This document shows, piece by piece, positions 11,230 through 22,700 of a stretch of 64,000 nt of DNA. The position numbers and the translations under genes were made by a program. Source of the DNA: Absidia repens. Its lineage: Eukaryota; Mucoromycota; Mucoromycetes; Mucorales; Cunninghamellaceae. Numbering within the stretch: the stretch's first letter is position 1; each line of letters begins with the position of its first letter. The notes under the pieces were generated by a model. That model saw only the letters and a program-made list of their open reading frames with translations. It was not told where the DNA came from and ran no database searches. Where the stretch lies: positions 620,001 to 684,000 of the forward strand of contig MCGE01000001.1 of assembly GCA_002105175.1 (NCBI GenBank). Reading direction: 5' to 3'.

Positions 11230-12290
11230 ATTTTAAACCCCGTCCACGTGAATATTTATTTACCCTCAATTTTTTTTTTTCCCTCTCTCTCTTTCCTTTT
11301 CTTTTTTCTCACCATTCTACTTTTTTGAGGTTCTATTGGACTTAGATTAGTGGCAGGACTAGTTTAGAAGGGGTTTTCAGCTCAGGGATTACAAGATGCA
11401 TGGGGAAATCCTTTCATCATAGATCTAGGATCTGGGGCCACCATTAGCTGGCTTTTTGAGGCCTTCATTAGTTTAGTTTAGTGTTAGTTTGCACTTACTT
11501 CTGAATAAAATATGTCTCTTTTTACACACGTTTCAACGAAAGATGTCCCATTTGTTTCTCTTTTCTTGTGCACTAGATCTCTATTTAGGCACCATAACCT
11601 TTTAGTTAGTGTTGACCTTTGTTGTATCTTCAATAACAGTTGTCTTATCAGTCTTACTCATGCCTTGTACAATATTCTGAGTCTCATTTTTAAAATAGTT
11701 CTTTTAGATTAGTTGTTGATCATTCTTCAAATGCCACAGTAGCTTCCCCCATGCTTCCTCCGTTTGATCCTTCCATTCCATCCCTTGTTAAAATGAACCC
11801 CAAAAAGCATAGTTTTAATATTCTCCAACATGCTTCAAATAAAAATATGCTTTTTCATGAAAAATATGCTGACCCATCTTATAGTAAATAATGTCACTGT
11901 TGTAGCCGTTTTGTGAATGCCCCTGCCAAATTAGTTCCGCTTTCGTTCACCCCGCTACGCTATTTCCCATACCTCCTCCCCCTCCAAAGAACCGGAGACT
12001 GGTTGGCAGTCTTAAAAAGAACACTTACTATGATAACTAATCATGCAAATGAATCGAACCCGTGCTGTCGTGCAACCCGTCGTTATACAAAACATTTTGC
12101 AATGTCTTCTCGCTTATATACATATATATATGGTTACCTTCCAAACTCCACCCATCCACAGAGATCTAGTGACTAGTTGGCAGTTCAAGGTTAATTGATA
12201 TGAAATATGGCCGTATTCCCATTCAATATTAGTCAATTTAGAACGTACCGCAACGTAACTTGTAGTGAACTGGACATATTGTATAGATTT
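11230..12290 (+). repeat. Dispersed structured repeat, copy B (near full length)
   Basis: This is a plus-strand copy about 1.06 kb long. Landmarks in order: CACGTG near 11246, a pyrimidine tract, the stem-loop 11367-11378 / 11405-11415 (two G-U pairs on the plus strand), TTAGTTTAGTTTAG at about 11469-11482, AATAAA at 11504-11509, then a long tail. Read in reverse, the tail aligns along its length with 21.4-22.15 and 40.5-41.25 kb, for example CAAAACGGCTACAACAGTG against CAAAACAGCTATTACAGCG. It contains no credible coding frame. Confidence 0.72.
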
Positions 12291-12988
12291 AGCTACTTCT
12301 TTTTAAATATATTTGCATGCTGTATAATAACCCACATTTCAAGTATAGCAACAGCGATCCTGGCACCCAGTAGATCAATTTTTTTGAAAGTATAAAAGAT
12401 GTTTTGAATTGCTGTATGTTTTTGCTGATCTGCACCTTAGACGATATTGATTGACTATTATTAACCCTTATGATATATATCTTGAATGAAAATCAGTACC
12501 TTATTATCTTTTTTTTTCACTCAAATATCATGTAGTGGTCATCGCAATCTTTTATACTATATCAGTCACACAATCAAAACAAAACATAAAACATGTATCA
12601 TATGTAGAGAGGCAAAAAAAAAAATGTATATGTTTATTGAAAAGATATGTATACGGTTATTGTGAATCAAAAATAAAATAAAAAAAAAAGAAGATCTACA
12701 GTTGGGATAATAATAATAAAAAAAGATATAAATGTTGATACAAAACTAAAACTAAATATAAGGTAAACTAAATAACAAGAGGGGGGGGGAGATAAATAAA
12801 CTATGTACAAATAAAAATAAAAAATAAAAAAAAACAACGGATGTGCTAAAATGACAAATATGATATAGATCAAGTAGGTAATCATGCAGACAAAAAGAAA
12901 TGGAAGGGATCTACCTATTCTTCTTGTTGTTGCCAGCCCTATTAGCAAAAAAAAAAAAAAGATAAACAACAAGATGAGTTCTCCCTAT

Positions 12989-14815
12989 CTATCGTTTTTT
13001 ATTTTGTCGCCCACTTGCCTGCATTCTACGAGTCACCCTTGATCGATGATGATGATGATGATGGTGTTGTTGTCGTCTGACCCCACGAGCTTTAATCCAA
13101 GCACGATCACACCATCCACCAGGCATGCAGCATGGGAACCAATGCCACCAGCACCCATAGCCAAAACAACATCGCCAAAATCCCGGATCCAATTCCAAGC
13201 TTTTCATCGACCCTGTAGATGACCACCTCAACTGACCACCACCACCGCCGCCACCACCATTGTTGTTGCTGCTGTGATGATCCATTACTATTTCTCTATC
13301 CATATCATCGTCGTCGTCCATCGGGTCATGGCCGGAATAGTAATGAGATTGATTGGTGTGATGGATCATAGTGTTGTTGTTGTTGTTGTTCGTCATGGGT
13401 TGTTGTTGCTGTTGCTGTTGGTATTGTTTGTAAAACATGTCGCTTTCTTCTTTGAGGGCCTGTTGCTGTCGATCCATCATCATCACCATGACCTCCGTTT
13501 CACCACCCAATGCGCGTAGTTGAGATGTGATCAAATCATAGAGTAATAAACTGGAAAGCACCAAAAACGTATCCAAGGAATCGAGTTTCCGTTGCTGCTG
13601 TTGTTTGTTGTTGTCTTGAAGGGATCGGAATGGATTTTTGTTGCTGTCGGTGCCATCATCATGATCATGATTCTCCAATGGCATGGTCGATGTGGTTGGT
13701 GTTTCGTTGCTTTTACTCAATTCGTCGTCCTCGGTTCCAAAGAGTATCAACTGTGTTGCTTGATTCGCCAATAAAGCCACCGGTCGTTTTTGCGTCGGAT
13801 GATCATCAGGTTGATATTGTTCACAGAGTAGTTCCAATGTTGTTCCATCCTTGGCCAGTTTCATTTGCCATTGATAAGGGAACAAAAAGTTGGAGGACGA
13901 GGAGGTGATGGCTTGATCTTCCCATACAAACGAAAAGGTACTTGTTGTCATCATCGTATACTTTTGAGGAGGTTGTCGGGAGATTAGGGTCATGGTATGC
14001 CAATCTTGTTCAAGAAGGGACCAGATAGGCTGATCGTTCGTTGCATCATAGAGTGTCACATAACATTGTCGTTGTTTTGGTATCACTAGCCGCTGATATA
14101 AGCCGTCGTCGTCGTCACCATCATCACCATCATCATCAACAGCATCCTCGTCGTTATCGTTGCTGTCGTTGTTATCACCGTCATCGGCATAACTGCCATT
14201 CTTGTTGCCATCATTGCCGATTCGACTGGTATTATTGGTGCTGCTGCTGTTGGTGTTGTTATCGATGCCACTACCACCATCTTTAATATCATACATGCTA
14301 AGCATCGACATTCGCTTGTTGGTGTTTTGCTGTTTTGAATCGACTTTGTAAAGCATGACTCCATTCTCACTGGCCGTCTGTCGTTGACTATGTCGTGCGG
14401 CTGTGGTTGCTGCTGCTGGGGAAGGGTCGTCTTGATCAGGTGCTTGAAATAGAGTATGTAATGCCATAGACGGACGATAGAATACTGGATTGCCAGCACT
14501 ATCCTTACAGACAGTACATCGTACCGAAGGTAAATGCTGCTGTTGTTGTTGTTGTTGAGGTTGAGGTTGAGGTTGCTGCCCTGTATTCATCACCACGGAA
14601 GTGTCCATCCATTGATCGTGTGTGAGTGTGAGCTCCATCCTGGGTTTTTTCTGACGTACGGCTTCCATATTGCTGCTGGTCATCATGCGCCGCGCAGAAG
14701 GGTAATATGAATGGTTGCTGCTTGCTGTAGCTTCCTTCATGGTGAGATGTTGTGATGGTGCGGATGGTGTCGTCACTTGTTGTGTGGTGCTTATTGGCTG
14801 TGATGATGTGGACAT
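12989..14815 (-). CDS. Low-complexity protein with tubby-like C-terminal-type domain
   Basis: One open frame of about 608 residues with no intron. The start chosen is MSTSSQPIS at 14815; an upstream in-frame ATG at 14929 would add 38 hydrophobic residues that look like translated leader. Low-complexity Gln, Asn and Asp tracts surround a structured core: CYVTLYDATNDQPIW, FSFVWEDQAI, FPYQWQMKLAKDGTTLELLC, then LDSLDTFLVLSSLLLYDLI. That pattern resembles tubby/LURP-one-like beta-barrel proteins expanded in mucoralean fungi. This is a family-level resemblance, not proof. Near the C-terminus is an unusual Cys/Trp-rich stretch, RCCFGYGCWWHWFPCCM followed by PGGWCDRAW, then a His run and a basic end. 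Function unknown. Confidence 0.72.
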   Translation of the reverse strand: MSTSSQPISTTQQVTTPSAPSQHLTMKEATASSNHSYYPSARRMMTSSNMEAVRQKKPRMELTLTHDQWMDTSVVMNTGQQPQPQPQQQQQQQHLPSVRCTVCKDSAGNPVFYRPSMALHTLFQAPDQDDPSPAAATTAARHSQRQTASENGVMLYKVDSKQQNTNKRMSMLSMYDIKDGGSGIDNNTNSSSTNNTSRIGNDGNKNGSYADDGDNNDSNDNDEDAVDDDGDDGDDDDGLYQRLVIPKQRQCYVTLYDATNDQPIWSLLEQDWHTMTLISRQPPQKYTMMTTSTFSFVWEDQAITSSSSNFLFPYQWQMKLAKDGTTLELLCEQYQPDDHPTQKRPVALLANQATQLILFGTEDDELSKSNETPTTSTMPLENHDHDDGTDSNKNPFRSLQDNNKQQQQRKLDSLDTFLVLSSLLLYDLITSQLRALGGETEVMVMMMDRQQQALKEESDMFYKQYQQQQQQQPMTNNNNNNTMIHHTNQSHYYSGHDPMDDDDDMDREIVMDHHSSNNNGGGGGGGGQLRWSSTGSMKSLELDPGFWRCCFGYGCWWHWFPCCMPGGWCDRAWIKARGVRRQQHHHHHHHRSRVTRRMQASGRQNKKR

Positions 14816-15158
14816 GAATAAAGCGGTATAGTAGATAGGTGCTTGATTGAAAGGGACAATAAGAGCGGCAGTAAAAGGGATATAAAAAAATGGGGTTGAG
14901 AATAAGGTGAGGAGGAAGAAAAAAGACACGGAAAGAATTATGGAAAAAAAAAAAAAAAAAGAGGGAGAATTTTTTCAATTTATTGCACTTTTGTGTGGTG
15001 TGGTACTAAAAAAAGCCCTACTTCTGGGAGGAGCGTAGAAGCATGACTAGTTTTTTTTTTTTTTGACAAAACGTATCGTATAGTGTTTTATTGAATGTAT
15101 AATAAATAAAATAATAAAAACAGAATGACAGAATAATAAACTACTACTATACTACTAT
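14816..15158. other. Intergenic region upstream of tubby-like gene
   Basis: This holds the 5' leader of the minus-strand tubby-like gene, with A runs on the plus strand near 14943-14960. It also holds the 3' end of the OSCP gene, with TTTATT near 15087 and TAGT-rich sequence. No gene is seen. Confidence 0.5.
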
Positions 15159-16321
15159 TTAAATGGAATCTATTGGAGAAAAGAAAATTAGATAAAATAG
15201 AAAAGTACAGTCCGTCCCCCTCACTTGATTATCATTATCCCATATCACATATATTTTTAGTGCACTTACCGGTAACGAGCTTGTTGAGCTTGCTGAGCTT
15301 GCTAGACACAGTCAAATCGATGCTCTTGTCACCAATTTCGACGAGGAGACCACCGAGGATATCAGTCTTGACCTTGTTGGACACGAGGAGCTTCTTACCT
15401 TCAGCAAGGGGGCTCTTTTGAAGGGAATCGACGATCTTGTTCAAGGTAGCCTTTTCCAATTCCTATATATTGAAACAATAAAAAAAAAACCGGTAAGTCA
15501 ACTGTCTATAGGGAAACGAGCAATAGAGTGTTTTTGGGGGGTTACCTTGGCAGAGGTGATAACGAGAGGCAATTCGTTACGGTGAGCACTCATCAATTCG
15601 CTGTAGGATTCAATGACCTTGTTGGTTTGAGGAAGACGACCGTTTTCAGCCAAAGTTTCGAAAAAGTTTTCAGTCAAGCTGTGGGCTTTGCCAGACTTGG
15701 CCAACAAGGAACGGATGCTTTCCTTCTTTTCCTTGAGAGAGATGGTGGGGTTTTCCAAGAAAGATCCAACAGCCTTGTCCTTGGACACAGCAGCGTTGAA
15801 GGCCTTGAGATCCTTTTCAACAGCATCGAGGGCGTTTTGACGAGCAGCAGCAGTGTAAAGAGCAGTGGCGTAACGACCATCGAGACCGAAAAGGGCAACA
15901 GGGGCCTAAATAATTATAGCAAAAAAAAAATAAAAATAAAAAAAAAGAGTAAGTATTCCGTCGAAAAAAAAACCATGCTTGGTATCTGTGTCACTTTATC
16001 CTTTTGTTATATAAAAGGATTCTGTTTTTTGTTTCTTTTTACCTTGGGGGCAGCAGCAGCAGCGTAGCCACGGGTCAACTATGGATAGTCAAATAAAGTA
16101 AAGGGCGTATGAGTAAAAGAAATACTAATTTGCTTCGACGTTTTTCATTTTTGGAGAGAGAGAGTGTATGTGGTAAGTGGTGTGTGTCTTATCATCGAAA
16201 GCTGGTGGGAATAATAAAACAAAACAGAAAAAAAGTCTCCAAAATATCTACTGTTGTTTCTTTTTCTTTTTATACATACTTGAGGAGCGACGGCAGTCAA
16301 ACGGGTGAATCGAGAAGCCAT
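15159..16321 (-). CDS. ATP5: Mitochondrial ATP synthase OSCP subunit
   Basis: The peripheral-stalk subunit that sits on top of F1 in the F1Fo-ATP synthase and holds it to the stator. Exons join to give a basic mitochondrial presequence (MASRFTRLTAVAPQ, LTRGYAAAAAPK), then APVALFGLDGRYATALYTAA, the alpha-helical N domain, and the C-terminal GGLLVEIGDKSIDLTVSSKL signature of the OSCP/delta family. The last intron splits the codon after LVT, and a tiny last exon encodes DSI and stop. Reading through that intron would instead add an unlikely tail. Length is about 215 residues. The gene is divergent from ERG20, with 374 bp between start codons. Confidence 0.95.
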
Positions 16322-16695
16322 TTCTAACAAAGAGTGGTAAAAGAGGATGAAAAATAGGAAAGAAAAGGGTTGGTGGAAAAAAACAATGGACCGGGTTTGT
16401 TTTTTTTCACTCAGGGCCACCACCCACCGAAAAATGTGACGTCCGATAATTTTTTTTAGTGTGCACATCACAATTTCAATGATTGAAATACCGCTCCAGT
16501 GGTGGTGGTGCCTCATAAAAGGCACTTGAATCTTGCTTCCGATTTTCTTTCTCTCTCTTTTTTTTTTTTACATCTTTCAAAAAAGAACCCTCCCTTTTTT
16601 GTAAGTGACATTGTATATTTTATTGAACTTTCCCCTTTCTTTTTTTTTTATGTAAATATGAACTAAATATACTTCTTGTGAATAGATTATATAAT
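16322..16695. promoter_or_regulatory. Divergent promoter region, ATP5 / ERG20
   Basis: These 374 bp separate the starts of the OSCP subunit and farnesyl diphosphate synthase. The ERG20-proximal half is a T-rich tract with TATATAA-like sequence just before the start. The centre has a GC-richer stretch, CCGCTCCAGTGGTGGTGGTG, near 16491. No sterol-type binding site is recognised. Confidence 0.5.
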
Positions 16696-18148
16696 ATGGT
16701 CGCTGTCAAGTTACAAAAAGAAGAAAACCGCAAGGCTTTCCTTGATCTCTATCCTGGTCTTGCTGATGAAATCCTTGCTGAACTTCGCAAGTACAACATG
16801 CCTGAAGATGCTTATGAATGGACCAAGGAAGTAAGTTGAATCTGGGGAAAAGATGAGTCTTCATCTTTTTGTTGGTCGCGTTCTAATCTTATCATCCTGA
16901 CCTTTTTTTTCTTAGAACTTGTTTTGGAACGTTCCTGGTGGTAAGACAAAGAAAAAAATAAGGAGTCGGAAATAACGGGTGAACCTGAAGTGTAACCATT
17001 TACCATATCATTTAGGCAAACTCAACCGTGGCCTTTCCGTTGTGGACACCATCCGTATTTTGAAGGGTGATGCTGTCACTGAAGATGACATCTTCAAGGC
17101 TTCCGTTTTGGGCTGGCTCGTTGAATTCGTAAGTAAAGAGTGAAAAAGCGAGAAGATGAACTAAGCTGTCACCATTACGTTGTTACTAATATATTGATCA
17201 TATATAGCTTCAAGCCTTCTTCCTTGTGTCTGATGATATCATGGATGCCTCTATTACACGCCGTGGTCAACCTTGCTGGTACAAGAAGGATGGTGTTGGA
17301 ATGGTTGCTATCAATGATGCCTTCATTTTGGAATCTTGTATCTACATCTTTTTGAAGAAGTACTTCAAGTCCACTGATTACTACGTTGAATTGATTGAAT
17401 TGTTCCATGAAGTCACTTTCCAAACTGAACTTGGTCAATTGTGTGATCTTATTACTGCTCCCGAAGATAGTGTCGACTTGAGCAAGTTCTCCGTTGAAAA
17501 GTATGTGGATATTATATCTGAACAGAAAAGAAAACTGTATCGCTAACCTTTTTTTTGGGGGGGCTCTAGGCACAAGTTCATTGTCATCTACAAGACTGCT
17601 TTCTATTCCTTCTATCTCCCTGTGGCTCTTGGTATGTTGATGGTTGGTGTCAAGAATGAAGCTGCTTACACTGAAGCCCGTAACATTTTGATCCCCTTGG
17701 GTGAATATTTCCAAATTCAAGACGATTACCTTGACTGTTATGGTGACCCCGCTTTCATTGGTAAGATCGGTACTGATATCCAAGACAACAAGTGCTCCTG
17801 GTTGGTGAACCAAGCTTTGGCTAAGGCTAACCCTGAACAACGCAAGGTTCTTGACGTAAGTAACTCTTTTTTTTTTTTTACAAATACATCATGGTTAAGA
17901 AAGAATATGTTTACTGACAAGTGCCTCAATTTTTAAAATAGGAAAACTACGGAAAGAAGGATGCTGAAGCTGAAGCCAAGATTAAGGCTCTTTACATTGA
18001 ACTCAACATTGAAGATATCTACAAGGCTTACGAAGAAAAGTCTTTCCAAGAACTCACTACTTTGATCAACAACCTCGATGAATCCATTGGTGTCAAGAAG
18101 GCTGTCTTCACTGAATTCATGGACAAGATCTACAAGCGTACCAAATAG
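16696..18148 (+). CDS. ERG20: Farnesyl diphosphate synthase
   Basis: Condenses dimethylallyl diphosphate with two isopentenyl diphosphates to make farnesyl diphosphate, the branch point to sterols, ubiquinone, dolichol and protein prenylation. Several short introns are removed; the product is about 353 residues, the usual length. The first aspartate-rich motif is DDIMD and the second DDYLD, both intact. Two Phe lie four and five residues before DDIMD ([12 protein letters not shown]), the arrangement that limits chain length to C15 in eukaryotic FPP synthases. GGKLNRGL and the C-terminal KIYKRTK are typical. AATAAA is at 18239-18244. Confidence 0.97.
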
Positions 18149-19426
18149 ATACAGAATATCATTTAGTTTATAGCTTCTACCTCTAGTTATTTTTCACTAT
18201 ACACACACACACCCTTGTTTATTACCTTTATCAACCTTAATAAAAAAATTACGATTCAAATATTATACTGTAGATATCAAACCATTTTTAGGTGTAGGGA
18301 TAGAGGTCCGTGATGATGATTATGATGACGATGAATGTAGGTGGTGCAAAATTCGGAGAACCAACTATCATAAAATTATTTTGCTGAACTTGGCACTTTT
18401 TTTTTCGAAAAAATAAAACACTGACATTTTATAAAACGTGATTCGTTAGGATAAACAGTGCACGTATATATGTTATGTGTACGAAATTCTTATTTTAGCA
18501 GTTTAGTATATTGCGCTGGCGATGTGATGATGATGACGATGATGCCCGTTTTGATATTTATGAAATGACATCTATCAATAATGCTAGTGTCGACAAAACA
18601 ACCGTGCTTCTTGACAGGTTGATGTTACACACACAGGTACCTTGATTTTTTATACAGAGTCAGGTCGGACAAATGAAGGAATAAGAGCATGATGTGTTGA
18701 GCGTTTATGGATGATGATCGACAAAACGCAATCACACTAGCACTAGTGAGTGCATCGTATGACCTGGAAGAGGAGAAGGGAGGCGGGTCATGATAGATCC
18801 GACCATTTTTCTTTTACCAATAGCAGAAAATTTAGTATAAATTGACTCATATTTTGATAGATCTGGGGATAAGATGTGTGTCCATTGCAGAAAAAAAAAA
18901 AAAAAAAAAAAACCATGCAAAGTGTCACTTGTTTGTTCTGATATTTCTTGGGGATATCAGTTACCATCAATTTCCTTAAATATATGTTTTTCTCGTCATA
19001 TCAATTTAACTTATTTATGAGATGCGGGATTTTCTATCATATCAACCCCCACCTAATACTGCTCAAAAGCACCAGGGAAACCATAATGTACCTGGTTGAA
19101 CTTTTTTCTTTTCTTTGACAAAAAGCAAGTAGCAGCCAAATTCTATATCTCTCTGTGTGAATTTTTTGGGAGGAAAAAAAAAATTAAGATAGAGCCAGTT
19201 TTTTATTGTATGATACTCAATGCTCCTATTTTTTCGCAAATGTATGCGGTGAGGGGCGCCGTGGATATAAAACCTTCGATGACAGTTGACGGCTTGAATA
19301 TATATTCAGACCCCGCCTCCCATCGGCCTCTATGGCCTCTGGATTTATTTTTTTTTTGTGCATCAAAAAAGTTTTCTCTTTTCTTATTGAACTCCGTTCC
19401 TTTTTTTTTTTTTTTTGTTATCGATC
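18149..19426. other. Intergenic region ERG20 - BCD1
   Basis: The first 120 bp is the ERG20 3' untranslated region (TAGTTTATAG, then AATAAA at 18239). The rest is AT-rich with ATG/ATC-type simple repeats near 18310-18340 and 18525-18545 and a poly-A run at 18890-18911. The last 100 bp before BCD1 is a T-rich leader. No gene is supported. Confidence 0.55.
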
Positions 19427-20882
19427 ATGAACCATACCTCCTCTACACCGACACCAGCACTTGCCGTTGATTCTTCTATATGTCAAGTATGTCAACAAGC
19501 CCAGTCGAAATACAAATGTCCTCGATGTGATGTACGCTCATGTTCTGTGGTTTGTGTCAAACAACATAAATCGGATCAATCCTGCTCTGGCGAACGAAGC
19601 AAAACACACTATGTCTCTATGAAGGATTACAATGAAGGCAACATGATGAGCGGTAAGAATACAATTTTTATCAACAACTAGAGAAAATGAAACACTTAGC
19701 TTTTTTTTTTTTTTTGTGGGTGCTTGGTACTGCATGTGTATAGACTATGTTTATTTGGAAGACGTCTCAAGACAATCAGATACAGTGACAAGACACCGGC
19801 TAAAGGATAATAAACCAAGTAACCCTGTCGAATACAAATCACGGATGGTGGTCAAACAGGCAAGAGCTATGGGGATTTTATATGATATGCTACCGGTTGG
19901 TATGTCAAGACGCAAAGCCAACAAAACCAATTACAGCACAAAGTAAGATTGCATAGCATAAAAAAAAGGACGAGAGAGAACAATGCATATATATATATAT
20001 GTATATATACTAACCCACGTACTCTTCTTTAAATTTTGATTGGTTGGTTTAACTATAGAATGAAACAACTGTTCTGGACACTGGAATTCTGCTTTTGTCT
20101 GGACAACATGCAAGAACGGGTACTGGAGCATTCGTAAGTAGATTGGATGTAGGATAGATGGCTATCAATTATGCGTCCTCTTAACCATCTTCTTCTTCCT
20201 TTTTTTTTTTTTTTTTTTTTGGCTTCTTTTGCGTATTAGTTGTCCCAGTAACAAAACTTTACATGGCGTTTTTGAAAATTTGCTCTTCTCCGAAAAACCA
20301 CAGGGTCAGAACTCGTATGCCACCATTCGCCACCAGGTACGACATTTCCTAGATACTGATATGAACGATTGGGTCATTGGCATGAAAAAGGAAGGCGCCA
20401 AACGAAACACATACATCAACCTCACTTCTTTGCTGCATCAACCGATCAAAGATTGTTTGTCTGGTGAACGTGTGATTGAATACCCAACGATATTTATTTG
20501 GTTGAAGGATCATTTAGATCCCTCAATACAATTGGAAGACAAATATACAGTAACAGCAACAGCAGCGAAGGACAAGGACGACGAGATGATCAATGCGAAT
20601 GATAAGGCCGCTCAAGACAACGACAATGCTTCCAGCTCAGGCGACTCTAGTAGTAGCGGTAGCGATTCAAGTGACGATGATGATGATGATGACGATGATG
20701 ATTTGGACGGCAATGATGACGCAAAGGGCAATGATTTGGATAGCAGTGAAAATAGCAAAGAGCTGAACGGTCAAGTGGAAGGCGATAGTAGTGGTGCGGG
20801 CAATAAGGACCAAACACCCTTACCTTTGGAAGAAGAAACAAATTTGGTCAACTCAAACGAAGCATTACCAACAAGTCAGTGA
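19427..20882 (+). CDS. BCD1: Box C/D snoRNA accumulation protein Bcd1 (zf-HIT)
   Basis: Nuclear assembly factor for box C/D snoRNPs. The product starts MNHTSSTPTPA. Residues about 17-50 form a zf-HIT domain with eight metal ligands: CQVCQQAQSKYKCPRC, then CSVVCVKQHK and the final Cys of SDQSC. Downstream, a Bcd1-type helical region has YKSRMVVKQARAMGILYDML, LFWTLEF and FIWLKDH. The C-terminal third is Ser/Asp/Glu-rich low complexity with a run of Asp. There are at least three introns; the first has donor GGTAAGAA at about 19651. Several other proteins carry zf-HIT domains, but the helical region after it favours Bcd1/ZNHIT6. Confidence 0.88.
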
Positions 20883-21389
20883 CATGGATTTTACCTGCCT
20901 TTTTTTTTTCCCAACCATGACATTAGTATAGATATCATATTCCATTGTATTGTTTTGTAGATTTAGTATGTAGTGCATTTATTTAGTTATTTGTCGTTGT
21001 TGATGTTTTTTTAACGAAATAAACGATGTGAATGCTCTGCTGGAGCTTTTTTTTTTTTTTTGGTAGATGTTTTGATTTGTATTGCTCAAAATTTTGTTGG
21101 AAATGTATGATAGTGCAATTGGCTGATGGCTGTGATGATGCAAAAAAAAAAAAAAAAAAAAAGAACGTCAGTGAATCTTTCTTATAACCTTGTCTTGTTT
21201 TCATGCTCGGAAATGGTTGTTGTGTGTCAAAATGTGGGGTGAGGGTGTCACTCTAGCTATGACGTTTATGCATTTTGCAAGTTAATAAGCAGGACTTGTA
21301 ACTCAGCAGACTTCAGCTTGAGGCTTCAAAATGTTTTGTTTTTTTATTGTGCCACAGACGAAAGATAGATAAATAAAAAAGGAACGAGC

Positions 21390-22505
21390 TAGGCTAATTC
21401 AGTATGTGTATTCTAATAGAGTGAGGCTAGCGGCATGATCTAGGTTGATTGATATGAATAGCAGAGTGGGAATACGACCACGGTTCATATTAAGTGATCT
21501 AGAAACTGTCAACCAGTTAGTAGTCATAGAAAAGCTAGACTAAAATGCAAAATGTTTTTTTGGCGAGCGGGGCCACAAGCACAAGAATGACCTATATTTA
21601 TGTATATGATAGGTCAAACAGAAGCGTGACTACCTCTGATAGTAATTCATCTAAGGCTGTCAACTAGTATCTGGCGCAGATGGGGGGACAAAAATCCATG
21701 CTGGAATGAACTAAGAAACAGGCGTTTGGCAAGATACTCACAAAACAGCTATTACAGCGACGTTATTTACTTGTAACGTGAGTTAGTTTTATGGTTTATA
21801 ATAAGATATATTTTATTAAAGTATATCAGTAGATATTAAAACTAAGGAATGGGGGTTGCTTGTGATAAGAGATTTAATGGACGGGTCTATTGGAGGAGTA
21901 TGAGGGAAACTATTGTGAGATCTGAAGAATGGTCGACACTAATCTGAAAACACGACTGTAAATTAGGAACTAGTATTTTTTAAAAAGTATGTGAAAGATA
22001 TACGGATATATCTTATTGGAACACGACAACGCTTTTATTGAATTACCCCTACAACAACAGTCAACACTAATCTAAACGAGGTGATGGTGGCAAGACCGAA
22101 ATCTATTGCACAAGTCATGAAAGCAACTAATGGGACTATTTCATTACAGCATGTAAAAAGGACATATTTTATTCACATGTAGATAAATTCTATGATAAAC
22201 TAACAGTACACTAATCTAATGAAGTCTTCAAAAGAGCGAACTAATGGTGGTTCAAAATCTTGGATCCAAAATGAAAGGGTTTCCCCATGCAACTTGTAAT
22301 CCCTGAGCTGGAAACCCTTCTAAACTAATACTGTTACTATTCCAAGTCCAATATGACCCCATAGAAGTTGAATGATGAAGAAAAAATGAAGGTGGAAAAA
22401 ATAATAAAAAGGAAAGAGAGCTGAAAAAATAAAAAAGGCGGGAGAGAAAAAATAAATATTCCACGTGGGCGGCATTTGAAACCTTTTTTCTTTCGGTGCT
22501 CACTC
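21390..22505 (-). repeat. Dispersed structured repeat, copy C (full length)
   Basis: About 1.1 kb, colinear with 40.5-41.62 kb in the same orientation and with copy B in reverse. Shared blocks include CTAGGTTGATTGATATGAAT (about 21442), CAAAACAGCTATTACAGCG, GTGATAAGAGATTTAATGGA (about 21862), TTTATT at 22168-22173 (AATAAA on the sense strand), the stem-loop 22273-22284 / 22310-22320 and CACGTGGGCGGCATTTGAAA near the right end. The sense strand, judged by the AATAAA signal and hairpin, is minus. No long open frame is present. Confidence 0.75.
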
Positions 22506-22601
22506 TATCAAAAACAAATCCAAATTACTGCCGAATAAACAAAATTAGTCGTAACACTTCTGCAAAAATAAAAGGAAGTTGCATATGATATATGTGATGT
22601 T

Positions 22602-22700
22602 ATGGAAACCACCACTGCCACCAACACCACCACTGCCACCACTGCCACCAATGCCACCAACACCACCACTGCCACCACTGCCACCAATGCCGCCAATGTC
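22602..22700. repeat. Minisatellite of CCACCACTG-like units
   Basis: Imperfect tandem units built from CCACCACTG, CCACCAATG and CCACCAACA repeat about eleven times. On the plus strand they lie in a 64-codon open frame (22602-22796) whose unique tail, ADIFNINQVLEWGQSDE, follows the repeat. I cannot tie the frame to any protein family. It may be a small gene, a gene relic or chance. Confidence 0.55.

Larger units (their letters stand above)
9983..12988. other. Gene-poor region with two repeat copies
   Basis: No protein gene is supported. The first 500 bp is the 5' flank of the AIG2-like gene, with several A runs. Repeat copies E (about 10.5-11.06 kb) and B (about 11.23-12.29 kb) occupy most of the middle. 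The end, 12.55-12.99 kb, is the AT-rich 3' flank of the tubby-like gene, with TTTATT at 12630-12640. Open frames on either strand here are short and AT-driven. Confidence 0.6.

Noticed and set aside
12051..12062. B-box-like sequence GGTTCGATTC on the minus strand, suggesting a tRNA or SINE
   Set aside because: No cloverleaf or A box can be formed around it, and the matching region of repeat copies C and D lacks it.
14816..14929. Upstream in-frame ATG extending the tubby-like protein by 38 residues
   Set aside because: The extension is a Phe/Leu/Tyr string typical of translated T-rich leader, so the internal start at 14815 was chosen.
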